Source: Rhabdophis nuchalis (taxonomy: Eukaryota; Chordata; Lepidosauria; Squamata; Natricidae). Taken from it: DNA of 64,000 nt. The notes below the pieces were generated by a model that was not told the origin of the DNA, made no database searches, and was given only the letters and a program-made list of their open reading frames with translations. Where the stretch lies: assembly GCA_039707465.1 (NCBI GenBank), contig CM077643.1, forward strand, positions 41,876,105-41,940,104, given 5' to 3'. The position numbers were made by a program, and so were the translations under genes. Below, in pieces: positions 1 through 11,256 of the stretch; position 1 is the first letter of the stretch; each line of letters starts with the position of its first letter.

Positions 1-29
1 GTATAAATTTGATAAAATAGAAATAGAAA

Positions 30-241
30 TAGAAGGATACTGCAAAATCCCCATTGCTTCCCAACCCCACTAACCTGCTTTCCAGCTCCCTTCCCCTGTT
101 CAGGGCAACAAAAGAAGATCAGCTGGGAGACTGGGAGGCAGCAGGGGTGGGGCCAGCCTATTAGCTGGTTCTTCAAACTACTCAAAACTTCCACTACCGG
201 TTCTCCAGAACCTGTCACAACTGCCTGAATACCACCTCTGG
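30..241. mobile_element. hAT-type MITE, right part
   Basis: Ends in CTGAATACCACCTCTG, the same terminus as the complete element at 20132-20301. Internal ACCGGTTCT and GGGGTGGGGCC motifs are typical of this squamate MITE group. The left end is not clear and may lie outside the window. Confidence 0.5.
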
Positions 242-249
242 TAGTTAGG

Positions 250-330
250 CAGTAGTTAGCATTCTGGCTGGGGATTTCTGGGAGTTGAAGTTCACACTTC
301 TTAAAGTTGCTAAGGTTGAGAAACTTTATC
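250..330. mobile_element. Half of a palindromic hAT MITE
   Basis: GGCTGGGGATTTCTGGGAGT, then TTGAAGTTCACAC and TTAAAGTTGC, match one arm of the palindromic MITE at 13490-13624. The second arm is missing. Confidence 0.55.
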
Positions 331-379
331 CAATACCCAAGGTGGCCAGAAAGTTCTCCATTTTTTTATGCTTTAACAC

Positions 380-880
380 TTAAACTGTATAGTGTTAATG
401 TGTGCATACAGCTGTTTATTGAGATACTTTTTTTTCAGTGCTTCTTGGAAATCTGATCACAGAATTCTGATATGAGAGAAACATCATCATAGAATGTGTA
501 CTGGGGCTTTTTAAATATCAAAGAACTGAAAAGGAAAGATATACGTCAGCTATTTGGTGCAATGGATCATAAACATCCAACCTCTGGCTTTTGAAAAAGG
601 CTAGAAGCCAGAGTGATTTGTGATCCTGACTACTGTTGAATAGACAGTTGCCATTTAAGTACATTTTCCCCTCAATGCACTATATTTCCCTACATGGTTT
701 TGCATTGTTTGTGTTGTTGTTTTTATCTTGCCTTTTCATATATACCCAGCTCAAAGCTATGAACATACTTAATGCTCCTGTTTCCTATCAATCAAATATT
801 TATTATAGTCATAGACCAGCATAAGGCTGAAATACAATTAATAATTTTAACAACTAAAAAAATATAAACTACACAATTTT
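380..880. other. Unique intron sequence
   Basis: AT-rich sequence with short open frames only. I see no repeat or gene here. Confidence 0.5.
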
Positions 881-883
881 TTT

Positions 884-887
<4 letters not shown>

Positions 888-925
<38 letters not shown>
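888..925. repeat. (AC)n microsatellite
   Basis: About 19 uninterrupted AC units. Confidence 0.95.
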
Positions 926-927
<2 letters not shown>

Positions 928-1054
928 AGGTATCTATATCTAATCTATCAAAAAAAAAATCTGAAAATACTAAAGGGGGTAAACCCCCCTATAAAATTAA
1001 TATGTGGCTAACTAAATTTATCATATTTAATACAAAATATCCTGCATTCTGTTT

Positions 1055-1195
1055 TCCCCATAATAACAATCCTGTGATGCCGAGATAGAGTGATTGGCCC
1101 ATAGTCACCCAGCAGCTTTCATGCCTAGCATGGGACTAGAATTCACAATCACTCTCCTGGGTTTTAAGTCGGCACCTTCACCACTAATACTGTTT
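1055..1195 (-). mobile_element. MIR/CORE-type SINE fragment
   Basis: Contains ATAACAATCCTGTGATG, TGATTGGCCCATAGTCACC and TGGGACTAGAATTCACAATC, the characteristic blocks of an old tRNA-derived SINE read in reverse. Confidence 0.55.
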
Positions 1196-1278
1196 TGCAC
1201 TGTTTTAATTCTATGACATCTAAGAGACTGGATTTGGCATCCTATAAATCTATCAATTTTAAGTAATTTTGCTAAACA

Positions 1279-1647
1279 CAGGCAATCCTCGACAGATAAG
1301 AGTTCAATTCGTGACTGTTCAAAGTTACAACAGCATTGAAAAAAATGACTTATGACCATTTTTCACACTTATGACCATTGCAGCAGCATCCCCATGGTCA
1401 CGTGATTTACATTCATGTGTGTGCAAACTGGCTCATATTTATGACCAGGGGGTCATGTGATTATCTTCTGTGACCTTCTGACAAGCAAATTCAATGGGGA
1501 AACCAGATTCACTTAACAACTGTGTTACTAATTGAACAACCGCAATGATTCACTTAGGTGTAAAATGGGGCAAAAGTCACTTAACAAATTTCTCACTTAG
1601 GAACATAAATTCTGGGCTCAATTGTGGTCGTATGTTGAGGACTATCT
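1279..1647. mobile_element. TA-type inverted-repeat MITE (CAGGTAGTCCTC family)
   Basis: Termini CAGGCAATCCTCGAC and GTTGAGGACTATCT are diverged inverted repeats. Internal TTAACAACTGTGTTACTAAT and GGTCATGTGATT match the better copy at 35734-36342. Probably Tc1/mariner-like from the TA target of that copy. Confidence 0.75.
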
Positions 1648-1649
1648 AT

Positions 1650-2480
1650 ATTTGAATTACGTACTCAGTCACTAGGAATCAGTTCCCAAAAGATAAATCA
1701 AGTAGGTTTTGTGTTACATATTTTCCTCCTAACTTAGCTTTAGATCCTGGTTGGATTTTTGTAAGTTGGAAGATTTCATACAATACACTTTGTTTTTCCA
1801 GCACTACAAAGAAATCCAGAGAGAATAATTTTCTGGCAAAGCCAATATGCAATCTGTACTATGCAAAATCCAGATAACCTTCCCAATCTCACCTTAGGCA
1901 CAAAGTAGGAAACTCATAAAAAAGTTTCTCCTGGCAGCTTCTTTTTAGTTATTTTTGGGGCCTTTTCGGCATTTATGTCAGCTTGTAACCTGATGGCCAT
2001 TCTCTTCTAAAAGTGTTGACATTTATGGACTTCTGATTTTAAACAGTTAAACAAGATGGAAGACTACTAGAAAATTCAAGGTAGGTACACCAAATTGGGA
2101 AGGTCAAAAAAAAAATCAACCTCAAAGCCAATGGGAAACCATTTTTGGTACTGTCACTTCGAAATCAACATGTTTATCAAATCAGGAGTTCAATCCATCC
2201 CCCCAAAAAATGTACTTTTATTTAACCCAGAATAAATTCAACCTAATAATTGATTGTTAACAAAAATGTCCCTCTTTTTCCTTGAATGAAACGGAAGGAA
2301 CTTTTTAAGACAGAGGATGGGAAGGGTTGGTGGAAGGGAGCATCTGGTAAGTTTGGCTAATGATTAATGTTTTGAACATCCCATTTTTTTCCAAACAAAA
2401 TATTCTGTATCAATTAACTCAGGATGGATTACAATAAAGAGCTGGGGAAAGTGAGATGAATTTGCCAATTCGATTATTTA
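1650..2480. other. Unique intron sequence
   Basis: No gene, RNA or clear repeat recognised; a few A-rich runs. Confidence 0.5.
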
Positions 2481-2499
2481 AAGTATGCTATTCAGGACC

Positions 2500-2660
2500 C
2501 CATGTGGTCTGAATCAAAGTCATCTCAAGGGACACTATATGCACCACAGTATCACTTTTACTTCTGGACTGAAGAAGCTTCCTGGATGAGAAGCGAAACA
2601 TCTTCAAAGAAAAACTAGAAAGTTTGGTTGGCTCTTGAAAAAAGCACCTTTGTGAAGCTT
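2500..2660 (+). mobile_element. Retroelement 3' fragment, left piece
   Basis: Contains GGACTGAAGAAGCTTCCTGG, GAGAAGCGAAACATCTTC and AAAAAGCACCTTTG, a 3' non-coding block widespread in vertebrate genomes. Its continuation appears at 3266-3303 beyond an inserted LINE. The class is not certain. Confidence 0.5.
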
Positions 2661-3265
2661 CTTCTCCGGTAATATTGTATTGAAAACTAGGGCATATAAA
2701 ACCTTTGCTAGACCAATTCTCAAATATAGCTCATCTCTTTGGAACCCACATTGCATATCAGACATTAATACAATCTAACGAGTCCAGAGATATTTCACGA
2801 GAAGATTCCTCCACTCAACTGCTTGCAACAGAATACCTTATGCCACCAAACTTGAAATTTTGGGCTTAGACAACTTAGAACTACGTCACCTTTGGTGGTA
2901 CACAAAATTATCTGCAATAATGTCCTACCTGTCAATGACTACTTCAGTTTCGACCACAAGTACACAACAAACTTAAGGTAAACCACTCCAATCTTGATTG
3001 CAGAAAATATGGCTTCAGCATGAGTGGTCAATGCCTGGAATTACCTAACTCTGTGGTTTCTTCCCCAAACCCCCAAAACTTTAACCTTAGACTGTCTACT
3101 GTTGACCTCACCCCATTCCTAAGAGCTCTATAAGGGGGTGTGCTTAAGCACATCAACGTGCCTACTGTCCCCACTTATTCATATCCATTTCCTGTATTCA
3201 TAATTCATGTTTATACTTATATCTGTTATCTTACAAATGCTTGACAAAATGAATAAATAAAATAA
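2661..3265 (+). mobile_element. Rex1/CR1-like LINE 3' end
   Basis: A decayed copy encodes pieces such as FARPILKYSSS, NPHC and NRIPYATKLEILGLDNLEL, parallel to the better copy at 58452-59230. The coding part is broken by stops. The 3' tail is ATGAATAAATAAAATAAA. It splits another repeat whose halves lie on each side. Confidence 0.75.
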
Positions 3266-3303
3266 ACCATGATCTGGATGACTGACAATCTCCATAGACA
3301 TTT
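3266..3303 (+). mobile_element. Retroelement 3' fragment, right piece
   Basis: CCATGATCTGGATGACTGAC then AATCTCCATAGACA continues the block interrupted at 2660. Confidence 0.5.
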
Positions 3304-3840
3304 ACTTCTGGCTGCACCCTGAGGAGCTGCTAGCAATAGCTTAGTGGTGGTGATATTGATGTTGATAGGAATGGTAAGAAAAAGCTATTTTCATATCAAT
3401 TTACTACAAACATAGAAATTTAAGGGCACAAGAAGACAGAACATGCAATACAATTGAACTAAATAGCAACAAGCACCATAACGAATCAGGGTGATTTAAA
3501 CCACTAGTCAGGCAGACTTGATTTAATTATTTACACCACAATTTATGCATTAGTCAGGAAGATCCTGGGATTATATCTAGCAAAAGCTCACTCTTGTTTG
3601 GTACCTCTTGAATACATATTCTTCCTCTGAGAGAAATGTAATTAAATTCCATTTTTAGTTGGTACTTACCATATATAGCAATTATTTGGTCAAATTTCTA
3701 CAAATTAATTTTCAGATGAAAACAAAACGATAAACATAATAATAAGCAAGAAGATACAGCCTTGTAACAAATAAATCCTGTTATCCCCAGCTTTACCAGA
3801 CCAGTTTGTCCCCCCCCCCAAAAGGAAAGGTTGTCCACAA
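3304..3840. other. Unique intron sequence
   Basis: No gene or repeat recognised apart from a short poly-C run near 3811. Confidence 0.45.
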
Positions 3841-3844
3841 AGGG

Positions 3845-4005
3845 CTGAAAGTGACCTTGAAGGTCTTACAATCCAACTTCATGCCCCAAACAGGAGTCCT
3901 TATGCCATGCTGGACAAGGGATTGTCCAATATTTTCTTGAAAAACTTCAATCATGTAGCACCAACAATTTTGGGATCAATTGAAGCATGAAGGGAAAAAT
4001 AGAAG
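3845..4005 (-). mobile_element. CR1 3' fragment, old
   Basis: GTGACCTTGAAGGTCTTACA and TTGTCCAATATTTTCTTGAA are diverged versions of the CR1 3' region seen at 39241-39801. Confidence 0.6.
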
Positions 4006-4024
4006 TATCATTTAGACTGATATG

Positions 4025-4215
4025 CCACTCCATGGTGTTTTATAGCACTCTCTGAGCAGTTTACGATGTCAGTATATTGCCCCCGGGAATCTGGGTTCTC
4101 ATTTTATCGATCATGGAGGATGGAAGGCTGAATCAACCTCGATCTGCATCAGAATTGAACTCCAGACTATGGGCAGAGTAAGCTTGCAATCTAACCACTG
4201 CACCATCAGGGCTCA
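4025..4215 (-). mobile_element. tRNA-derived SINE
   Basis: On the minus strand: tRNA-like head TGGTGCAGTGGTTAGATTGC, then GGTTGATTCAGCCTTCCATC and AAAATGAGAACCCAGATTC. Same family as 19648-19870. Confidence 0.75.
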
Positions 4216-4229
4216 GAGTTATGTCAGCA

Positions 4230-4880
4230 CATGGTGCTTCGTATGGTAAAGACATCACAAGAATGATTTTCCACAGAGAGGGACATTGTAGAAACACCCT
4301 TTTAAATGAGGTCAGATCTGACTGTCTTTCAGGTTTCCAAAAGATGCCCTAATTAATTCATGAGTCTCGAACCAAGTTTCAAAAGAAATCCAGTCATTTA
4401 TTAAGAACACCATTTTGCAATACCCCATTGCAGTCAGATCTGAGCACATTTAAATTATGGCTGAACTTTGCCCCTGTTTCTTCCCTCTCTTCAGTCTGTG
4501 TCATAAATCATGTTCTCCAATGAGGTCCACGCCTCACAAGCCTGCTGTAGTAATCTGAGATCCAACTCTAGTTGAAGGTATGCGTGGAATGTGCTCCCCC
4601 CCCTTTCCTCACCATGGCAACTTATACAAGCCAATCAAATGCTTTATAGGTTGACATCTTGGTCATCATCCTAGATCTCCGTCTGATCCCATTCCATCCC
4701 ATCCCTCCCCCTCTCAGGCATTTGTAAACAATTGTAATATCTGTCCTAAAATCATGTTTGAAAAGGACACCTCACTATAACCCTCATTGCACACAGAGAC
4801 AGTTGTAATGGCATTAGATGGCTCCATCCTCCAAAAGGAAATGTGAAAAAAGTCAGGTACAGATGAATGAATGATAGATA
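4230..4880. other. Intron sequence without recognised feature
   Basis: Mixed sequence with C-rich runs near 4600 and 4700; possibly an old repeat, none recognised. Confidence 0.4.
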
Positions 4881-4887
4881 CAGCATA

Positions 4888-4958
4888 TTGGGTGAGTCCC
4901 AGAAGGGAGAAGGGCGGTATAAAAATTTAATAAATAAAAATAAAAATAAATAAAAATA
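4888..4958 (+). mobile_element. L2 LINE, 3' end only
   Basis: GAGTCCCAGAAGGGAGAAGG followed by GCGGTATAAA and an A/T tail of AATAAAAATA units: the terminal stem-loop of the L2 family, about 70 bp. Confidence 0.7.
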
Positions 4959-5111
4959 ATTCTGGGAAATGATGTCCACACAACTGCAAGTTGCCAAGGC
5001 ACTGAGATAGAGAATGAATAAGTACAGTAGAAAAGATAGCAAGGGAAAATATTAGTTAAGATATCTTACAATAATAACACACTTCAGAAGCTTATTAAAG
5101 TGCACAGTATT

Positions 5112-5215
5112 TTATTTACTCATTCAATTTGTATGGATGCTCATTTCAATAAGGGATTCTGGGCAGTGAACAGTCTTAAAATAAATTAAAAACAATTTCT
5201 CATCATAAATACAAA
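5112..5215 (-). mobile_element. L2-like LINE, 3' end only
   Basis: TTTATTTACTCATTCAATTT then GGATGCTCATTTCAATAAGG and GATTCTGGGCAGTGAACAG: a decayed version of the L2 3' stem-loop and following A-rich region in reverse. Confidence 0.55.
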
Positions 5216-5476
5216 ACGTAACATACACAGCAACTGAGGAAAATGTCAGACTAACAGCTGTTAGCATAGTCAGAGCCCCAGTCCTGACATCTTACTATTT
5301 TTATAGTATTGCCATTATTGTATATTCAATACAAATGACTGAATAAGAACCAGACTGTAGCATGGAAATGCGATGCAATAGAGATATGCCAGCATCATTT
5401 ATTACTGTTTTTCACATCACCCTCCTCCCAAAAAAGGTTCAGCAAACAGAAGAGGGGGAAAAAGGGCCCCAAATAC

Positions 5477-5609
5477 CTGTTTTGTTGGAAAGACGGAATG
5501 ACACCATTTTGTCAGAAATATTGCAGACGTTCCTGACGGATGCAATGCAGCTGTAATTGGCGTAGTCCTGAGGTCGAAGATTCTTCAACTTCAGAATCTT
5601 GGTTTCACC
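5477..5609 (-). CDS. MDGA2: MDGA2 exon, second half of the same Ig-like domain
   Basis: This coding exon follows 33074-33270 in the transcript. It encodes 44 codons plus one base, beginning GETKILKLKNLRPQDYANYS and ending VSFRLSNKT. The D-Y-A-N-Y-S-C motif supplies the F-strand cysteine that should pair with the Cys in the upstream exon, completing an Ig fold. The acceptor is TGGATGCAG|GGTGAA and the donor is AACAG|GTATTT. The exon starts in phase 0 and ends in phase 1, so the two-exon unit is phase 1-1, the usual arrangement for Ig domains. Three N-glycosylation sequons (NYS, NIS, NKT) are visible. The frame is intact. The following exon, for the third Ig domain, was not found between 1 and 5476 and must lie outside the window. 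Confidence 0.95.
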
Positions 5610-5724
5610 CTGCATCCAGCAAAAGAAACATTACCACAGGGCCAAAATCATTATTATAATTCAAGAACGAACATGCAGGATAACACATTGAGGCAGTCTA
5701 TTCTAAAACGATAACCATGTTGCA

Positions 5725-5980
5725 ACTTTCTCCAATTTAGCATCTTCCAGATGTGTTGAAACTGCTACTCAAAGCATCTCTCACTGCCAAGGGAGTTGAA
5801 TGCCAACATATCTGCTGGTAGGCCTCAGGTTGTGGGACAATTACCTTAGTGCAGTGGGGTTTTGGGGCAACTTTTGAAGATGGACCACAACTCCCACACT
5901 TCTCCATTATGGCTTGGAAATTCTGGAAGTTGAAGTTCACACATCTTAAAAGTTGCCAAGTTTGAGAAACACTGCCTTAA
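5725..5980. mobile_element. Decayed palindromic MITE
   Basis: The right part reads AATTCTGGAAGTTGAAGTTC then ACATCTTAAAAGTTGCCAAG, an arm of the 13490-13624 family. The left part is only loosely complementary. Confidence 0.5.
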
Positions 5981-6058
5981 GCTATCCAACCAAAATATTT
6001 GTTGGCTCAATTGGATTATTTCCAAGCAAAGATTATTTTTCTTGCTTGTCCCTACCTA

Positions 6059-6477
6059 CCATATTTTTTGGACTATAAGAGGCACCGGAGTATAAGACAC
6101 ACCATGATTTTGAAGAGGTGTTTTTTTTAAAAAAAGTTTTGCATTCTGCAGACCTCCCAAACGCTCTGCAAGTCTTGTTTTTTTGCAAAAAAAAAAAGAA
6201 AGAAAAGGGTGTGTGTGTGCTTGCAGAGCTTTGGGAGGCTTGTAGAGTGCTCCTGAGGCCTGGGGAGGGGGCAAAAACAGCTAATGTTTTGCTTTTTTTT
6301 GCCCTCCCCAGCCCTCGGGAGCATTTTGCAAGCCTCCCAAACCCTCTGCACATCCTTTTTTGCAAAGGGGGTGAGGTTTCGGGAGACAAAACGCTGTATT
6401 CAGTGTATAAGATGCACCCAGATTTTCACCCCCTTTTTTGAGGGAAAAGGGTGCGTCTTATACTCTGAAAAATACAG
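6059..6477. mobile_element. TA-flanked MITE (ATAAGACGCACC family)
   Basis: The left end CCATATTTTTTGGACTATAA and the complement of the right end, CTGTATTTTTCAGAGTATAA, form terminal inverted repeats. Both are flanked by TA (6057-6058 and 6478-6479). The 419-bp body has no transposase frame. TA targets suggest a Tc1/mariner-type helper. Confidence 0.75.
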
Positions 6478-6479
6478 TA

Positions 6480-7074
6480 AGATTGTCACCTAAGTTTGGG
6501 GAAAGGTAGTCTACTCAAAGGCACATCAGCACTGCAAATGTCCTCCCTTTCCTTATTGAGTCCTTTTCCTATTACGTCAGTTTCCCTTCTTACGAAAAAA
6601 AAAATGCTGCATTGAATAAGAGAGAGAAAGTTACCGGATTCCAACAAGGCAGCGGAATTACATGTCACATTAAACAATGGTTTGCTTTTACTATGGCTTT
6701 TTAACCAAATGATAATATTTTGTTTCACACCTGAGCCTAAATCAGAAATAATCATTCAGAAACAATGACTCCGTGGTTAATCCAAAAGAAAACAAATCAC
6801 TTAAACAACCCAAAGGAAACAAACCATTTAGTATTTTAATGGAATATGTGAACAAACTGCTAGTTGTCCACTCTTGAATGTCTTATACTTTATAGCAGTT
6901 TTTGAGACATTTGATAACACAGGTAGTAAGAAATATTTATTGTCCATATAAATGGACAATAAGACTAAATTGGAAACTCTTCTAAGGCTGTGCATACCTC
7001 ATATTTTGTGTTAGGTAGCAGTTGGTCATTTACATTTTCAGAATCCTTGCCCTGAGAAATTCTAGTTCCCAATG
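6480..7074. other. Unique intron sequence
   Basis: AT-rich; a short inverted repeat TTGTCCATATAAATGGACAA lies at 6940-6959. No gene recognised. Confidence 0.45.
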
Positions 7075-7082
7075 TATCTGCT

Positions 7083-7452
7083 CAGTGGTGGGATTCAAAT
7101 AATTTAACAGCCAGATCTCTGCCCTAATGACCATCTAGGTAGGCAGGGCTTGGTGGTCATGTGACTTGGTAGGCGTGGCCAACTCAACGTCACTCACGTC
7201 GATGGGTGCTTCACCTTAGCTGTAATAATGCAATAAGGGTTAACCAGAGAGGCAGTTTCTGTAAGGAGGGCAATAAAGATTAGGCTAGAAACAACAACAG
7301 AGTGTTTCCTTCCTGCCTCCCTTACAGGATTAGCCCTGTAAAGGGGCAAAAAACAAAAGGAGATTTCTTCCAACAACCGGTTCTACAAACTACTTAGAAA
7401 GTTAACAACCGGTTCTACTGAATAGGTGCAGGCTGGCTGAATCCCACCACTG
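7083..7452. mobile_element. hAT-type MITE with intact 8-bp TSD
   Basis: Begins CAGTGGTGGGATTCA and ends TGAATCCCACCACTG. The 8-bp duplication TATCTGCT is identical at 7075-7082 and 7453-7460. The 370-bp interior has ACCGGTTCTAC motifs and no transposase. Confidence 0.9.
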
Positions 7453-7754
7453 TATCTGCTGCAGTTAAGAGTTATGGGTATTGATTTCAAACAGGCCCAG
7501 TAATCACTGTTCTTCAGAGTCATTGTCACCTTCTTGCTAGCCAATAGTGAATGTGGAAGCCTTCCAGGCCATGATTCAAGAACACTGCTTCTGCTAAGCC
7601 AGTATACTGCAAGAATTTGAAAAAAATATATATCTACAATTACAATATTTAAAATGTGGGCCATAGGTTCAGCAGAATCAAAAGTCAATTTTTTAATCTT
7701 TTTTAATGCATGAATGGACTGAATGCTTCTTAATTTTGGGCAGAGGATTGATCA

Positions 7755-8210
7755 ACAACTATTTATTTATTTATTTAATCATATTTTTATACCGCCCCAT
7801 CTCCACAGTGGGACTCAGGGCGGTGCACAGAAGATATAAAGTAAAAACAACAACATACACACCGTATAAATACAATCCACAATTTAAAACCGAAATAAAT
7901 TAAATATAACTGTGCTACAAAGATTAAAACTATAAAACCCTCTATTAAAAATTAAAATTACATTATTAAACTCTAAGCCAGGACGGCCAGATGGAAAAAG
8001 GGTGATTTGAGCTCTCGACGGAAGAGGCGTAGGTCCGTGATGGTGCGAATATTGGGGGGCAGGTCGTTCCAGAGAGCCGGACCCGCCACAGAGAAGGCCC
8101 TTCCCCTGGGGGCCACCAGCCGGCATTGACTGGCAGACGGCACCCTGAGGAGGCCCTCCCTGTGCGAGCAGACAGGTCGAAGGGAGGTATGTGGTAGGAC
8201 TACAACTATA
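7755..8210 (-). mobile_element. L2 LINE, 5'-truncated
   Basis: The minus strand encodes the L2 C-terminus (LVAPRGRAFSVAGPALWNDL) followed by a 3' region with the stem-loop at about 7788-7822 and a (TAAA)n tail. One or more frameshifts. Confidence 0.85.
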
Positions 8211-8235
8211 TATTGTTGTAGAGTATATTGTAGAC

Positions 8236-8359
8236 CATGGGTGTCACACTCGATCGTGTCACGTGACGTTGCATGATGTTTTTTGCCTTTGTGAGGCTGG
8301 AGTGGGCGTGGCCTGTGCATGAGTCATCTGGCCCGTGGGCCACCAGTTTGACACCCCTG
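8236..8359. mobile_element. hAT-type MITE, 124 bp
   Basis: Begins CATGGGTGTCACACTC, ends GTTTGACACCCCTG. TSD TTGTAGAC/TTGTAAAC, 7 of 8 identical. Inserted just past the truncated end of the L2 copy. Confidence 0.8.
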
Positions 8360-8369
8360 TTGTAAACTG

Positions 8370-9383
8370 TTAACAGATCAGTTTCATATTAGGTTAATTT
8401 ATTTTGACCATGACTAATGCTAGGTAGAATGGCATCACCCCAAGATGCATGATTCCAGAGAAAGAAGCTACAAGTTCTTTGTGTGGAGCTTGAAAACTAA
8501 AAGCTACCAGAAAATTTCTACTGAGAGAGTGAAGAGCACCCAAGGTTTGTGTTGCAAAAGTGCACTTTAATGACTAACAAGAAGTGATAAAACCCCTCTT
8601 CTCAATATAAAGTGAGTTTATCAGTTTAAAAAAAAAAAAAAACCTTTCCAGAAGATGAAAGATGGAGTGATCTCAGATTGTGAATACAGATGTACAATGT
8701 ATTGTACCATTCTGGAAGGTAAGAAGATAGGAGTTGTTGTTCAGGAAATTGTAGTTGTTCAGGAAGACAAGAGTGTGTGTTTTTGCTGAAAATATAACAA
8801 TCTATAATGAGATCTAGAGGAGAATCTAGTTGAAGCCAGGGTATTTATTTAGTTGGCCAAAAGAATGATGCTGCTCTATTCTTAAATTGAGAACTTTTTG
8901 TACTCAGAGGAAGGTTTCAGCACAGGATATGTAAAGTAAAACCTGGACTCTTTTTTATACTTGCATTAGAAGGGAAGTAATGCACTCCACTGGGCTTTTT
9001 AATGTTTTTTCCCCCTTTCCTTTAATCCACAGAAACAATCTGTATTCATTTATATTTGTAAATTGCTTTGGACACACAGTCCCCTGATTTATGTAGCTTT
9101 TAATAGAAAATGCCTGGGAACTTGTTTTAAATGCAAATTTCCTCCACAATCATTCCTTCTAACACTAATTTTTCCAGTGTAGGCTTTTAAGATGAACACT
9201 TCCCTGACATAAGCTCTTTTTGGTGTTTTTTTTTGGTACAGTAACGTAGCTACTGCTGCCTGCACAAAAGGTTTAGTGGGTTTTTGATTAGGAGGAAAGA
9301 CAAACAATTGTCACCTGATGTTAGTATCCCAGGCAATTCAACATAATGCTAACACATTGTGCATTGTCTGGGTTTATTTTACA

Positions 9384-9387
<4 letters not shown>
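8370..9387. other. Unique intron sequence
   Basis: About 1 kb without recognised repeat or gene, apart from a poly-A run near 8628. Confidence 0.5.

Positions 9388-9474
<87 letters not shown>
9388..9474. repeat. (AAT)n microsatellite, L2 tail
   Basis: About 29 AAT units directly joined to the 3' end of the minus-strand L2 at 9475-9881. Confidence 0.95.
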
Positions 9475-9475
<1 letters not shown>

Positions 9476-9881
9476 TTTAATTTATAGACTGCTTCCTCTC
9501 CCCGAAGGGACTCGGAGCGGTGCACAGGGGAATTAAAATATACAAACATAAATATATATAAATATAGATAAAATCAAGATTAAACAATTTATCCCTGCGC
9601 TAAAAACCCATAATACTAAAAAAGCTAAACCCCTTAAAAACCGATTAAAACAATAAACAGATGACTAACCTAGGCCGGCCAAGCAGAAAAAGTGCGTTTT
9701 TAATTTTTGACGGAAGGAGCAGAGGTCCGTAGTTGTTCTAATTTCGGGGGGCAGGTCATTCCAGAGGGCCGGGCCCGCCACAGAGAAGGCCCTTCCCCTG
9801 GGCGTCGCCCGCTGGCATAGCCTAGTGGACGGCACCCGGAGAAGTCCCTCTCTGTGGAAGTGAATCGGCCGCAGGGATGTT
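9475..9881 (-). mobile_element. L2 LINE, 3' end
   Basis: Contains the stem-loop CTCTCCCCGAAGGGACTCGG (reverse sense) and coding remnants of the GRAFSV..PALWNDL C-terminus. 5'-truncated near 9881. Confidence 0.9.
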
Positions 9882-10205
9882 TGATTTCAGCCTCAAGTCA
9901 CATACAGCTCAATACAAGTCCCAGATTCCAAGATTTGGTCATTTAATTTCACTTGGATAGTAAATCTTTTAAGCAGAGGAATTACTGATGCAGCATCCAA
10001 TTTCTTAGCACTAACCAACCCCCCCAAACATCTTTTAAGCTTTTAAAATGGAGAGTGATTTTGGTGAATCCAGGTAAGATAACTCTAAAGTCATAGAGCT
10101 ATGATGGAGAACCTATAGCATGCATACCAGTGGTGGCATGCAGAGTCCTTTCTGTGGGCATGTGCGCCATCGGCAGCTGCTCATCTGGTCATTTTGTACC
10201 CCCAA

Positions 10206-10257
10206 AATAATAATAATAATAATAATAATAGTAATAATAATAGTAATAATAATAGTA

Positions 10258-10331
<74 letters not shown>
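10206..10331. repeat. (AAT)n microsatellite with AGT interruptions
   Basis: About 42 units with TAG variants in the left third, forming the tail of the L2 at 10332-11083. Confidence 0.95.
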
Positions 10332-11083
10332 TTGTAAACCACTCTCTCTCCCCGAAGGGACTTGAGGCGGTGCACAGGGAATTAAAAATACACATATATT
10401 AAAACCAACAGACATTATCATACAAATTTAAAATGAATTAAACCTATACCCTGCGCTAAAATCCCCAACTATCTAAAAACTAATACCCCTAAAAATCCCT
10501 AATAAAACAATTTGAGTATTCAGCTTGAGGTAAATGGGTCGATTAAGCCAAGCCGGCCAGGCAGAAGAAGTGAGTTTTTAGTTTTTGACGGAAGGAGCGG
10601 AGGTCCATAGTTGTTCTAAGTTCGGGGGGAAGGTCGTTCCAGAGGGTCGGGCCCACCACAGAGAAGGCCCTTCCCCTGGGCATCACCCGCTGGCATAGCC
10701 TAGTGGACGGCACCCAAAGAAGTCCCTCTCTGTGGGAGCGAATCGGCCGCAGGGATGTATGGGGCAGGATGCGATCCCGCAAGTAGCTAGGTCCCGAGCC
10801 ATGGAGCGCTTTAAAGATGATAATCAACACCTTGAAGCGCACCCGAAAGACAACAGGCAGCCAGTGCAGCTCGCGCAGGAGCGGTGTTACATGGGAAAAC
10901 CTAGAGGTTCCCATAACTGCCCGCGCGGCCGCATTCTGAACAAGCTGCAGTCTTCGGGTGCACCTCAAGGGGAACCCCATGTAGAGAGCATTGCAGTAGT
11001 CCAGCCGGGATGTCACGAGTGCATGGGTGACTGTGCAAAGGGCATCCCGGTCCAATAGGGGATGCAACTGGCAAACCAGGCGA
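10332..11083 (-). mobile_element. L2 LINE, 5'-truncated, frame largely open
   Basis: Minus-strand frame encodes LVCQLHPLLDRDALCTVTHA, RLDYCNALYMG, LQLVQNAAARAVMG, LRELHWLPV, LHGSGPSYLRDR and WNDLPPELRT, the C-terminal third of L2 ORF2. The 3' stem-loop is near 10336-10374. Confidence 0.9.
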
Positions 11084-11256
11084 AGCCCGAAAAATGGCTT
11101 GAAAACTGCCTGAAAAATGGCCGAAAAACAGGCCCCAATGTGCCGGCCAGCTGGTCTTTGGGTTTCTGGTGCTCCAGTGCGCACACGTGCATACATGCAT
11201 GCATGTTCCAGTTTGGGCACTCAGTGCTGAAAAGGTTTGCCACCACTGTGATAGAC

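Larger units (their letters stand above)
1..5476 (-). other. MDGA2: MDGA2 downstream intron (partial)
   Basis: Intron starting at the GTATTT donor at 5476 and running out of the window. It holds repeats listed separately; no exon recognised. Confidence 0.8.
10099..11248. mobile_element. hAT-type MITE interrupted by an L2 copy
   Basis: Left end CTATGATGGAGAACCTATAG and right end AAAGGTTTGCCACCACTG are inverted-repeat termini of the family at 47414-47720 and 52798-53174. Flanks TCATAGAG and TGATAGAC match at 6 of 8 positions. The MITE pieces are about 10099-10205 and 11084-11248. Confidence 0.75.

Noticed and set aside
6033..6441. Overlapping open frames on both strands
   Set aside because: They lie entirely inside the 6059-6477 MITE and have no recognisable domain.
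10113..10421. Open frames encoding poly-Ile, poly-Leu or poly-Tyr (also at 12291, 26612, 29908)
   Set aside because: These are translations of (AAT)n/(ATT)n microsatellites in all frames, not proteins.
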